Source: Crenothrix polyspora (lineage in GTDB: Bacteria; Pseudomonadota; Gammaproteobacteria; Methylococcales; Methylomonadaceae). From it: a stretch of DNA of 38,183 bases. This document shows positions 24,288-32,107 of this stretch, one piece after another. The stretch covers positions 1 through 38,183 of the forward strand of contig NZ_FUKJ01000045.1 of NCBI RefSeq assembly GCF_900163745.1, read 5' to 3'. The position numbers and the translations under genes were made by a program. The notes under the pieces are model-generated. The model made no database searches. It saw only the letters and a list, made by a program, of their open reading frames with translations, and was not told where the DNA came from. Numbering within the stretch: position 1 is the first letter of the stretch; the number at the start of each line of letters is the position of its first letter.

Positions 24288-24689
24288 TTATGCGCCTAAT
24301 AACTGAAAATACTTGAATGATGCGGCTTTTTTGTCAAACGTAAAAACACTTTGGCAATTAAAGGCTTTTGCTGAATGGGCAATTAATAGATCAGCAAGAT
24401 CAAACTTTACTTCGCGTGCCGAAACAATAAAACCCTGAATGGCTGATTGTGCTTCAAACTTCAACACCGGCATCAGCAAAAGATCATTAATAGCCAAAAC
24501 AATGTCTGTATCCGCTATATCGTAAACGGATTGCAACACCCAAATAGTTTCCAAAACAACCAATAACGGCACAAACAAGGTTTCCTGCTTTTCTTCAGAT
24601 TGCTTAAAAAGCTGATAAACCAGTTGCGCCTGCTTATCGTCGTCTTTTACCAAAAAACGTACCAGAACATTGGTGTCCAGTGCCATCAT
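24288..24689 (-). CDS. vapC: VapC-family PIN-domain toxin
   Basis: A 133-residue PIN ribonuclease with the acidic residues in place: ALDTNVLVRFL (first Asp), VPLLVVLETIWVL (Glu), KFDLADLLIAHSAK (Asp) and VFTFDKKAASF (last Asp). By family it cuts a specific RNA, often tRNA or rRNA, when freed of its antitoxin. Its first ATG overlaps the antitoxin stop as ATGA, so the pair is translationally coupled. It seems complete. Confidence 0.9.
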   Translation of the reverse strand: MMALDTNVLVRFLVKDDDKQAQLVYQLFKQSEEKQETLFVPLLVVLETIWVLQSVYDIADTDIVLAINDLLLMPVLKFEAQSAIQGFIVSAREVKFDLADLLIAHSAKAFNCQSVFTFDKKAASFKYFQLLGA

Positions 24690-24934
24690 TGAAAATCTTT
24701 CCGGATTTTTTGCGCAATTGCCGCATTCATATCTTCAATGCTTACAGGGCTTCTACCTGGTTTATACAGAGCGCCAAACATGTCATCGACTTTTTTAGTA
24801 ATGGCTCTCAGCATTACTTCATTTTTTTCAGTGATAACAAACTCAATTTTATCACCAGCATGTAACCCAATGTAATCCCTTATATTTTTTGGAATGGTAA
24901 CTTGACCTTTACTGGTTAATGTCGTTTGTTGCAT
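24686..24934 (-). CDS. vapB: VapB/AbrB-type antitoxin
   Basis: An 82-residue AbrB/SpoVT-like swapped-hairpin protein: TLTSKGQVTIPKNIRDYIGL and GDKIEFVITEKNEVMLR are the DNA-binding hallmark; the C-terminal tail (SIEDMNAAIAQKIRKDF) is the expected toxin-neutralising part. It should repress its own operon through the inverted repeat just upstream. Confidence 0.9.
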   Translation of the reverse strand: MQQTTLTSKGQVTIPKNIRDYIGLHAGDKIEFVITEKNEVMLRAITKKVDDMFGALYKPGRSPVSIEDMNAAIAQKIRKDFQ

Positions 24935-24944
24935 ATCAATGCCT

Positions 24945-24975
24945 TACTATTTTATTAAAGTATTATTTGATAGTA
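24945..24975. promoter_or_regulatory. Possible vapBC operator
   Basis: TACTAT (24945-24950) and ATAGTA (24970-24975) are an inverted repeat in AT-rich DNA starting 11 bp upstream of the vapB start codon, where an autoregulatory site is expected. Another inverted repeat, CCTGTAT/ATACAGG (25040-25066), lies nearer to the ketosynthase gene end; its role is unknown. Confidence 0.35.
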
Positions 24976-25107
24976 GGATTTAATGGGGACACCGTCAAGA
25001 TGATTGCTGCAGCCAAGCAGGTTAAAGTGAAATGAGTAGCCTGTATGAAGTGTAACGTAATACAGGAATGGGATCCCAGATTCCAAAGCCCTATCCAGAG
25101 CTGCACG

Positions 25108-26280
25108 CTATGCCCTTGCAATCACAATAGATAAATTATTACCCCCAAACGCAAACGAATTACTCTGACAAACCTGAAGACTACGCCCCAAGCTTTCGCC
25201 TTTTTTAACCAGATGCAACGGCGCTAAACCAGTATCCCGTTCATCATCGTTAATATTGGGAATTAAAGCGCCCTGTTCATTTTCAGCCAGCAACATCCAG
25301 CAAAAACCCAACTCCAAAGCTGCCGCCGCACCCAAAGTATGCCCCGTCATACCCTTGCTGGAACTGGCTGCAACCTGGTTTCCGAATAAAGCATTGACGG
25401 CTTTACTTTCCATCGCATCGTTTAAAACCGTGGCCGTACCGTGCAAATTCAGATAATCAACTTCTTCCGGCTGCTTGCCAGCATCGGACAAAGCTTTTTG
25501 CATGGCGATAATAACGGCAGTACCGGCAGGGTCAGGTGCAGAAAAGTGATAAGCATCGCTGCTAGCGCCTATACCTAACAATTGCACCGGTCCTGGTTGT
25601 TTGCTCAACACAAAAAGACTGGCTGCTTCGCCGATATTAATGCCGTTACGATGCCGTCCAAATGGCTTACAGTAACCGGTACTCAAAGATTCCAGCGCAG
25701 CAAAACCGTTAATGGTCAGGCTGCATAAACTGTCCGCCCCTCCCACAATAACCGCATCGCACAAATCCAGATTAATCAACCGACGCGCTGAGGCAAATGC
25801 CTTGCCGCTCGACGAACACGCAGTGGAAATAGTATAAGCCGGACCAGTTAAACCCAAATAATTGGCAAGAAAATCAGCCCCTGCGCCCATTTGTTGTTGC
25901 TTATAATGGAATTGTTCGGGTAACGTTCCGAATTTTGCCTGATACGCCAATGCCAACTCGGTGCTTCTGACCCCGGAAGTGCTCGTCCCCAGCACGACAC
26001 CGATACGGTCAGCCCCATACCGTACAATCATCTCATTGACTGTTGCACGGATCTGACTTATCGCGGCCAGCAACAGCCGATTATTGCGGCAGTTGTAAAT
26101 ACTGTAGTACGGTTCAATTTCGGGTAATTCGCTGGCCACCTGCCCAACAATCGTACGAATACCAAACTCATCCGTTGCCATTAAACCGGAACGATCCCCC
26201 GCCAACAACCGTGCCAAAACTTCTGACCTGGAATTACCCACAGCGCACAACAACCCCAAATCATTCAGGTACAGATTCAT
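25108..26280 (-). CDS. Beta-ketoacyl-ACP synthase of an aryl-polyene cluster (ApeO-like)
   Basis: A 390-residue ketosynthase with the full Cys-His-His triad: TISTACSSSGKAFASA (Cys155), YLNLHGTATVLND (His280) and GMTGHTLGAAAALE (His314). In APE systems such an enzyme extends the polyene by condensing malonyl-ACP, working with a chain-length-factor-like partner; here that partner is probably the gene at 28780. It is the last gene of a three-gene minus-strand operon and overlaps the lipoprotein gene by 20 bp. Length and motifs are normal. Confidence 0.88.
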   Translation of the reverse strand: MNLYLNDLGLLCAVGNSRSEVLARLLAGDRSGLMATDEFGIRTIVGQVASELPEIEPYYSIYNCRNNRLLLAAISQIRATVNEMIVRYGADRIGVVLGTSTSGVRSTELALAYQAKFGTLPEQFHYKQQQMGAGADFLANYLGLTGPAYTISTACSSSGKAFASARRLINLDLCDAVIVGGADSLCSLTINGFAALESLSTGYCKPFGRHRNGINIGEAASLFVLSKQPGPVQLLGIGASSDAYHFSAPDPAGTAVIIAMQKALSDAGKQPEEVDYLNLHGTATVLNDAMESKAVNALFGNQVAASSSKGMTGHTLGAAAALELGFCWMLLAENEQGALIPNINDDERDTGLAPLHLVKKGESLGRSLQVCQSNSFAFGGNNLSIVIARA

Positions 26281-26827
26281 AACTGACGGTGTTAATATGC
26301 AACTGGTAATGGTAGCGATGATTGGTCAGCTCCACCGTTTTAGGCCAGATTGCATCAGGCTGTAGATAATTAACATCAACGCGCAATACGTTATTAAAAT
26401 ACAAACGGCGATGACGACTATCAGCTTCTAAGCGCCATTGCTGGGGTAATAGCCTTTGTAATTCCGATACCGGCCAATAGGCCAGTTGTAAATCTTTAAT
26501 GATCAATTCCGGAGAAAAGCTGTCCGGTAACAACGGGCTTTTATCCAGCACCAGCTTTTTGCCGTCATAACTTAAATTAAACAGACTGATACCGTCACTG
26601 CTTAAGCCTGCTATGGCAATGTGTTGTTGATCCAATTCCAAAACACACAGCAGGGTTTCTTGCTTTCCTGGCCAGATAGCGGTTAATTGCTGTACTACCC
26701 GCCGCGCAGGGCCGATGGGTTGTGCCATCGGCATAAACTCTTCTTGTTCAGAATGATGGGATGTCGGCAATATGGCACAACTGCTTAAACAGGCCGATAA
26801 CGCTAAAAACGCTAGCCCGCGCGGCAT
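26261..26827 (-). CDS. DUF3261 lipoprotein (ApeN-like)
   Basis: A 188-residue predicted outer-membrane-directed lipoprotein: short basic start, hydrophobic LAFLALSACLSSC lipobox, then a beta-rich domain (SLFNLSYDGKKLVLDKSPLL, HRRLYFNNVLRVDVNYLQPD). It fits the DUF3261 family commonly found in APE clusters, where it is thought to help place the polyene lipid. It overlaps the oxidoreductase gene by 16 bp and the ketosynthase by 20 bp, so the three genes are one operon. Confidence 0.8.
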   Translation of the reverse strand: MPRGLAFLALSACLSSCAILPTSHHSEQEEFMPMAQPIGPARRVVQQLTAIWPGKQETLLCVLELDQQHIAIAGLSSDGISLFNLSYDGKKLVLDKSPLLPDSFSPELIIKDLQLAYWPVSELQRLLPQQWRLEADSRHRRLYFNNVLRVDVNYLQPDAIWPKTVELTNHRYHYQLHINTVSYESVPE

Positions 26828-28044
26828 AATTCGACCAATGTATCCAACCTGGAACGGGCGTTACTGACATAAGGATTCGCTTCATCCCAGGCGTAACCCG
26901 CCAGTATTGAAGAAATCATGGCTTTGATTTCTGGTTGCTGCTTGGCATGAAAAATCACATCCTGAAAGCGCCCGTCGTACCAGGCATCCACAAACACGCG
27001 GAAGGTATTGACACCGCGTTGCAAGGGCGTGGCATACTCGGTTTGCCAGTCAACGCTTTCACCTTTAAATTGACGATCTAATATTGCGGCGGCCAGACTT
27101 GCCGATTTCATCGCAATGGTTACCCCGGAAGAAAACACCGGATCCAAAAATTCACCGGCATTGCCGAGCAGCGCATAACCTTTGCCATACAAACTTTTGA
27201 CATTAGCCGAATAACCGGTAATGTCATTGATTTTGTCATCAAAAACAGCATTTTTCAGTATCTTATGCAAGTTGTCATCCTGATTAAGAAGACGTTGCAA
27301 GACGGTTTCATTGCTGTCCGACGACGGGTAAAAATCCGTTTCCGCCACCACGCCGATACTGCTACGACCATTACTGAAAGGAATCAACCAAAACCAGACA
27401 TCCTTATGTTCAGGATGCACGGTAATTAATATTTTGTTTCGGTCAAAGCCCGTATCATCAATACGGTCTTCAATATGGCCGAACAAGGCTTTTCTGACCG
27501 GAAAACCAGACGGCGATTCCAGATTCAGCAAACGCGGCAAAATACGCCCGAAACCACTGGCATCGAGAACAAAATCGGCTTCAAGATGGCTGATGTTGCC
27601 TTCTACGTCACGCACATCAAGCCTGGGTTTGTCACCTGAAAAATCAACAGCAGTGACTTCCATTTGCCAACGAATATCAACACCCATTCGGGCGGCTTCA
27701 TTGGCGAGTATTTCATCAAACCGGCCACGTTGAACTTGAAATGTCGTCCCCATACCTTCGGAAAATTTTTCTTCAAAATTAAACTCTGTACGCTGATCTT
27801 GATACACAAAGGACGCACCGTTTTTAAACTGAAAACCGGCATTGACAACTGCATCCATCATGCCCGCTTGCTTGATAAATTCCATACATTGCGGCAACAG
27901 GCTTTCGCCTATACTGAAACGCGGAAATTGCTGGCGTTCCAGAATGGTGACTTGATAGCCCAGATTGTTTAATAACGCTCCGGCAATACTGCCCGAAGGC
28001 CCAGCGCCTATAATGATGACTTTATGCATTCGACAATTTTCCAT
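26812..28044 (-). CDS. FAD-dependent oxidoreductase (tryptophan-halogenase-like fold) of the APE cluster
   Basis: A 410-residue flavoprotein. KVIIIGAGPSGSIAGALLNN is the dinucleotide-binding GxGxxG; FVLDASGFGRILPRLL and KGYALLGNAGEFLDPVFSSG (the second FAD-binding motif) complete the COG0644-type fold. Such enzymes recur in aryl-polyene, xanthomonadin and dialkylresorcinol clusters, but their exact reaction is not settled. The start may be the ATG at 28044 or, more likely from GGAAAA spacing, the ATG at 28029 (MHKVIII). First gene of the minus-strand APE operon. Confidence 0.83.
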   Translation of the reverse strand: MENCRMHKVIIIGAGPSGSIAGALLNNLGYQVTILERQQFPRFSIGESLLPQCMEFIKQAGMMDAVVNAGFQFKNGASFVYQDQRTEFNFEEKFSEGMGTTFQVQRGRFDEILANEAARMGVDIRWQMEVTAVDFSGDKPRLDVRDVEGNISHLEADFVLDASGFGRILPRLLNLESPSGFPVRKALFGHIEDRIDDTGFDRNKILITVHPEHKDVWFWLIPFSNGRSSIGVVAETDFYPSSDSNETVLQRLLNQDDNLHKILKNAVFDDKINDITGYSANVKSLYGKGYALLGNAGEFLDPVFSSGVTIAMKSASLAAAILDRQFKGESVDWQTEYATPLQRGVNTFRVFVDAWYDGRFQDVIFHAKQQPEIKAMISSILAGYAWDEANPYVSNARSRLDTLVELCRAG

Positions 28045-28489
28045 GTTAAATTTCAGTAACCCGCCTTATGATTATTAAGAACGTATCTTAACAATCGAAT
28101 GGAATAGGCTTATTTTATTGCATCGGACAGTGACACCCTAACTGGCAATAACCGCCTTCGTGCCATTGCTTAAGATTATGCTAACCTTAATGAATATATC
28201 GGGTGTAACCGTTCAGTCCCCCTCTTTCAAAAAGAGGGGTTAGGGGAGATTTTTTAAATAAATCCCCCTCAATCCCCCTTTTTCAAAGGGGGAGGTGAAT
28301 ACTTACCATCGGGTTTGTTTTAACTGATATTTACCCGTTTATCCTAGCTGAATGAAGTTTAGCGAAAACAGGCAAGACAAGCAGATTTTTATGCACAGTG
28401 GACTTTCACCGATTTGCTTACTATCATGCCAAAAAGACTTCGTCGATTATACCAAACGCTACCTTTTATAGAGCGCTTAAGGAGACATA
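28045..28489. other. Divergent APE intergenic region
   Basis: 445 bp between the two divergent halves of the cluster. Besides the repeat pair at 28217-28295 no gene is seen. Promoters for both operons should lie here but no pair of boxes stands out. Confidence 0.5.
28217..28295. repeat. Inverted pair of REP-like repeats
   Basis: Unit A (about 28217-28252) reads CCCCTCTTTCAAAAAGAGGG, then GGTTAGGGGAGATTT. Unit B (about 28259-28295), on the opposite strand, reads CCTCCCCCTTTGAAAAAGGG, then GGATTGAGGGGGATTT. Each has its own hairpin and they face each other, a BIME-like arrangement. Relatives occur at 3187-3206 region, in the coding sequence at 34359-34407 and in a CRISPR spacer at 7886-7918. 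Confidence 0.75.
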
Positions 28490-28714
28490 ATGAAAACAGT
28501 TATACAATTTTTACCTTTATCTGTGATGCTATGCTTTTTGCTATTACCGGCCTGCGCTGAATTCAAAGAAGCGGGGAGATCAATCGGTAATACCACAAAA
28601 AATGTGACTACCGATATTGGTCATGGCTCGCGGGATACTGCCCAGGCCATAGGCAGGGGCACAAAAAGGGTTTTTAAATCAGCTACTGAAGAGCCAGCAC
28701 AACCCAATCAATAA
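28490..28714 (+). CDS. Small lipoprotein, entericidin-like
   Basis: A 74-residue protein with an AAGGAG ribosome site, signal peptide and lipobox (LCFLLLPAC, Cys22). The mature part (FKEAGRSIGNTTKNVTTDIG, SRDTAQAIGRGTKRVF) is a glycine/threonine-rich amphipathic repeat reminiscent of entericidin-type and related small envelope lipoproteins. It is the first plus-strand gene, 65 bp before the chain-length-factor gene; whether it belongs to the APE system or is a bystander is unknown. Confidence 0.65.
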   Translation: MKTVIQFLPLSVMLCFLLLPACAEFKEAGRSIGNTTKNVTTDIGHGSRDTAQAIGRGTKRVFKSATEEPAQPNQ

Positions 28715-28730
28715 AGCGGGGAACTGAATA

Positions 28731-28808
28731 ATGATTCAAATGTTATATGAATTAATGCAGCAAGGATTTTATGTGATGAATGGGAATGTCAGATTTTATC
28801 TTGTGTAA
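28731..28808 (+). CDS. Possible 25-codon leader frame before the chain-length-factor gene
   Basis: GGGGA followed by an ATG opens a small frame (MIQMLYELMQQGFYVMNGNV then RFYLV) that ends inside the first codons of the next gene in another frame. No family is recognised. It could couple translation to the gene at 28780 or be chance. Confidence 0.25.
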   Translation: MIQMLYELMQQGFYVMNGNVRFYLV

Positions 28809-29487
28809 CTGGAACGCATGGACTCCGGGTCTAGACTTTAGTGATGACAGGCTGATGACTTCTGGCAATGCCGCTGTACCCGAATGTGTGCCAAAAATGC
28901 TACAGCGCCGATTAACACCGTTAGCTAGGGCAGTTTTTAATGTCGCCGCCCCCTGTGTTGAGAGCGGAAAAAATCTGCCTGTAGTGCTCAGTTCCGCACA
29001 TGGTGAAATATGCAAATCATTAGACATGCTTAAAACAATTCAGGCGGGTGATGAAATTTCACCTACGGCATTCAGTCTATCGGTACATAATGCGATTGCC
29101 GGGCTGTTTTCTATTGCTTATGGCAATAGCCAGGAAATAACCGTGCTTGCCCCAGGATTGGAAGGCATTGCCCCTGCTTTTATAGAAGCGCTGGGGATGT
29201 TGAATGAAGGTGCAAATGAAGTTCTGATGATCTTATACGACGAACCCCTAGCCGATTTCTATCCGATTGCGCCTTTCAATCTTAATGTCTGTTTTCCTTG
29301 TGTACTGGCTTTAAGAATTGCGTTAAGCGGCAACGGCGTACCTCTTCAATTGTACCGCAACACACAATCCCGTGATGATGGTGAGCATCCTGTACAGTTA
29401 TTGGCTTTTATAAAATTTCTGGTTGCTGAAGAACGATCATTGTGTTTGGGTAATCAAGGGCACAGCTGGACATGGCACAAAAAATAA
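28780..29487 (+). CDS. Ketosynthase-like chain length factor (ApeC-like)
   Basis: A 235-residue short ketosynthase-like protein of the Ketoacyl-synt_2 type (VLSSAHGEICKSLDMLKTIQ, SPTAFSLSVHNAIAGLFSIA, ITVLAPGLEGIAPAFIEALG). No active-site Cys in the usual TACSS context is present, as expected for a chain length factor, and it is much shorter than a catalytic ketosynthase. In APE systems this type pairs with the ApeO ketosynthase. Start choice is between ATGs at 28780 and 28786; the ribosome site is unclear. It overlaps the acyltransferase gene by 16 bp. Confidence 0.82.
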   Translation: MGMSDFILCNWNAWTPGLDFSDDRLMTSGNAAVPECVPKMLQRRLTPLARAVFNVAAPCVESGKNLPVVLSSAHGEICKSLDMLKTIQAGDEISPTAFSLSVHNAIAGLFSIAYGNSQEITVLAPGLEGIAPAFIEALGMLNEGANEVLMILYDEPLADFYPIAPFNLNVCFPCVLALRIALSGNGVPLQLYRNTQSRDDGEHPVQLLAFIKFLVAEERSLCLGNQGHSWTWHKK

Positions 29488-30266
29488 TCCAAAAGTTAAG
29501 CTACTGCTGGCGACTTTTTGCTACCGGCTTTAGCTTTTTCATTTTTGGAGTTGGCGGCTTAATATTATGGCTTGTTGTTTTTCCCATATTGTCGATTTTG
29601 CCTGGCACGCGCTTACAAAAAGTTAATCGTGGCCAGCGCGTTGTCCATTACAGTTTTTATTTTTTCATCGGTTTGATGCACAAAATTGGTATCATGACTT
29701 ATGAAATAAACGGCCTGGAAAAACTAAATCGCCCCGGACAATTAATTATTGCCAATCATCCCACTTTAATAGATGTCGTATTTTTAATCAGCTGGATCAA
29801 ACAAGCCAATTGCATTGTCAAAGAAAGTTTATGGCATAACCCGTTTATGCGCAGTGCTATTTTAAATGCAGGCTATATTAGTAACGGCGATCCTGAAAAA
29901 ATGATAGCCGAGTGCGTAGCTTGGTTACAGTCCGGCGGCACCATGATTATTTTTCCGGAAGGCACGCGCTCGGTGTCGGGCAAACCCTGTCATTTTCAGC
30001 GGGGCGCTGCTGTCATCGCATTACAGGCCAATAAAATAGTAACGCCAGTAACCCTCTCGTGTTATCCCAGCACCTTAACCAAAGCCGAGCACTGGTATCA
30101 AATCCCTGAACGCCGCTTTCATCTGGCAATGCATGTAGGAGAAGACATTGCCCTGGATAAGTTTATCCGAATACAGCCCGCCTCAATTGCTGTACGCCGC
30201 TTTAATCAGTACTTGCAGGATTATTTTACCCAACAAAGAGAACGCTATAAACACTATGGAAAATGA
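29472..30266 (+). CDS. 1-acylglycerol-phosphate-type acyltransferase (ApeD-like)
   Basis: A 264-residue membrane acyltransferase. One long hydrophobic segment (about residues 15-40) is followed by the PlsC signatures: ANHPTLIDVVFL with the H-X4-D catalytic pair and IIFPEGTRSVSGKP. In APE clusters a PlsC-like enzyme is thought to attach the polyene to its lipid anchor. It overlaps the chain-length-factor gene before it and the ACP gene after it, so it is inside the operon. Confidence 0.85.
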   Translation: MAQKIIQKLSYCWRLFATGFSFFIFGVGGLILWLVVFPILSILPGTRLQKVNRGQRVVHYSFYFFIGLMHKIGIMTYEINGLEKLNRPGQLIIANHPTLIDVVFLISWIKQANCIVKESLWHNPFMRSAILNAGYISNGDPEKMIAECVAWLQSGGTMIIFPEGTRSVSGKPCHFQRGAAVIALQANKIVTPVTLSCYPSTLTKAEHWYQIPERRFHLAMHVGEDIALDKFIRIQPASIAVRRFNQYLQDYFTQQRERYKHYGK

Positions 30267-30504
30267 ATTAAAGCAATTAATCATTGATGCGCTGGATTTA
30301 GAAGACATCAGTGTCGCCGATATAGACAGTGACGCACCGCTGTTTAATGACGGTTTGGGACTGGATTCAATCGATGCACTGGAATTGGGGCTGGCTATCC
30401 GTAAAAAATACCATGTAAAAATTGATGCTGAAAAAGAAGACGTGGTGAAGATTTTTTCTTCGGTTACGACGCTGGCTAACTACATCAAATCAGCACAGGG
30501 TTAA
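30256..30504 (+). CDS. Acyl carrier protein 1 (ApeE-like)
   Basis: An 82-residue ACP: ELKQLIIDALDLEDISVADI, then GLGLDSIDALELGLAIRKKY with the phosphopantetheine-carrying Ser in DSID. The start at 30256 (11 bp inside the acyltransferase gene) is chosen because a longer in-frame reading from 30148 lies within that gene. It would carry the aryl starter or growing polyene. Confidence 0.9.
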   Translation: MENELKQLIIDALDLEDISVADIDSDAPLFNDGLGLDSIDALELGLAIRKKYHVKIDAEKEDVVKIFSSVTTLANYIKSAQG

Positions 30505-30511
30505 TGTTGTG

Positions 30512-30760
30512 ATGGACACTCGTGAAGAAATTTTGGCCGCCATCAAAACCATTATGGTGGAAATGTTTGAAATAAATGCCGAGGCGATTAAGCCGGAAGC
30601 ACGCTTGTATGAAGATCTTGATTTTGACAGCATTGATGCTGTCGATATGATCGTGCGGCTTAAGGAAATGACTGGGAAAGCCGTTAAGGCCGAAGATTTT
30701 AAATCTGCGCGTACTATTGGCGATGTGGTCGAGGCGGTTTATAGCATGTTGCATGGTTGA
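30512..30760 (+). CDS. Acyl carrier protein 2 (ApeF-like)
   Basis: An 82-residue ACP (DTREEILAAIKTIMVEMFEI, YEDLDFDSIDAVDMIVRLKE with the modified Ser in DSID). GTG at 30509 directly precedes the ATG at 30512; the ATG is preferred. It differs clearly from the first ACP, so the two probably have separate tasks, as is usual in APE clusters. A convergent methyltransferase gene ends 20 bp later, interrupting the operon. Confidence 0.9.
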   Translation: MDTREEILAAIKTIMVEMFEINAEAIKPEARLYEDLDFDSIDAVDMIVRLKEMTGKAVKAEDFKSARTIGDVVEAVYSMLHG

Positions 30761-30780
30761 TGCACTGTATAACTGAGGCG

Positions 30781-32040
30781 TTAATTTGGATCATCATAAA
30801 AACGTTGTCTTAATTCCTGGGCAATATAATATTCATTCAAGGTTTTAATCAGTTGTTTGCCCATAGCGTGAGCCAAATTGACTGGAACAGCGTTACCGAT
30901 TTGTTTATAAATTTGATTCATTGAACCTTTAAACTGCCAATCATCAGGGAAGGTTTGTATTCTTGCGTATTCTCGGGTCGTAAAAGGCCGAGTTTCTTCG
31001 GGATGACAGCGCTCGGTTTGTTTTTGCGCTGGTGAAGTAGTCAGTGTTAAACACGGTTCATCCCAATGTATTCGCCTTGCCATGCCTGTTTTGCCGCCAC
31101 CCAAATAAAAGCTTTTTAGCATGTATTCTTTCTGCACATCCAAGGGTAAATCCCGCCAATAACCACCGGCAGGAACCATAGACATGATTTGTTGTTTCCT
31201 GAGTGGATAAGCCTGTCCAGAAGCTAAGGGCACATCGCAATCATAAAGCGGCCCTGCTTTTAACGCATGTTTTAATGAATAAACCTCGTTATGAGGTTTT
31301 GGGTAGGAAAACTTAAGACCTAGGTCTTTTTTTAAACCGACTAATAGTAAACGCTCTCTTTTTTGGGGGACCTGGTAGAAAATAGCTTTTAATATTTGAG
31401 GCGGAATAACGTCATAACCCAAATCATCCAAAATGTCTTTCATGCCAGCTAATGTTTTTCCGTTATCATGCGTACATAAGCCACGGACATTTTCACCCAC
31501 ACAAATTAATGGCTGTATTTCTTTGACTACTCTTGCAAATTCGTAAAACAATGTGCCTCTCGCATCCTCAAGACCTCTTTTTTTACCTGCGTAACTAAAG
31601 GCTTGGCAAGGAAATCCACCTGTGACTACATCAATTTTGCCTTGATGGTCAGAAAAGGAAACATGGCTAACATCACCTTCAATAACTCGCCAATGAGGTC
31701 TATTAGCCCTAAGCGTTTCACAAGCCCAATGATCCAGTTCGTTGAGTGTGTGGCAGTGTAATCCTGCTTTTTCTAAACCAAGAGCCAGTCCTCCTGCACC
31801 GGCAAATAATTCGACCACGGAAAATGGGCGTATCGGCCGAAACTGAAATTCGTTTTCTTCTGAGGGATCAAATAAAAACTTAGAAGCCTCGAAGTTTTTC
31901 AAGGATTCTAAAGTATATCTGCGATAATTATTAGGCAAACGAATCGGCGCTAGCCTACCTGTAACATCCCAACGCCTGAGAGTTTCTTTAGAAACAGAAA
32001 GTAAGTGCGCCACTTCAGACAGCGTATAGGATTTTTCCAT
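30781..32040 (-). CDS. DNA (cytosine-5) methyltransferase with MerR-type HTH N-terminus
   Basis: A 419-residue m5C methyltransferase. Residues 1-55 form a MerR/excisionase-like domain (YTLSEVAHLLSVSKETLRRW, RLPNNYRRYTLESLKNF). The catalytic part shows motif I ELFAGAGGLALGLEKAG, motif IV VTGGFPCQAFSYAGKKRGLE with the nucleophilic Cys, motif VI ICVGENVRGL, motif VIII QVPQKRERLLLVGL, and motif X IYKQIGNAVPVNLAHAMGKQ. It protects DNA from the divergent restriction enzyme. The extra N-terminal domain suggests that it also regulates the module. It reads against the APE operon and looks imported. Confidence 0.93.
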   Translation of the reverse strand: MEKSYTLSEVAHLLSVSKETLRRWDVTGRLAPIRLPNNYRRYTLESLKNFEASKFLFDPSEENEFQFRPIRPFSVVELFAGAGGLALGLEKAGLHCHTLNELDHWACETLRANRPHWRVIEGDVSHVSFSDHQGKIDVVTGGFPCQAFSYAGKKRGLEDARGTLFYEFARVVKEIQPLICVGENVRGLCTHDNGKTLAGMKDILDDLGYDVIPPQILKAIFYQVPQKRERLLLVGLKKDLGLKFSYPKPHNEVYSLKHALKAGPLYDCDVPLASGQAYPLRKQQIMSMVPAGGYWRDLPLDVQKEYMLKSFYLGGGKTGMARRIHWDEPCLTLTTSPAQKQTERCHPEETRPFTTREYARIQTFPDDWQFKGSMNQIYKQIGNAVPVNLAHAMGKQLIKTLNEYYIAQELRQRFYDDPN

Positions 32041-32051
32041 TTAACATTACT

Positions 32052-32090
32052 CAACATTGGTCATGGTTATTAAAATTATACCCGATGTTG
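32052..32090. promoter_or_regulatory. Possible operator between the R and M genes
   Basis: CAACAT (32052-32057) and ATGTTG (32085-32090) form an inverted repeat in the short gap between divergent starts, with a further AACATT at 32043. This is where the HTH domain of the methyltransferase would be expected to bind. Confidence 0.35.
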
Positions 32091-32107
32091 ATATGAGAAC
32101 AAAGATA

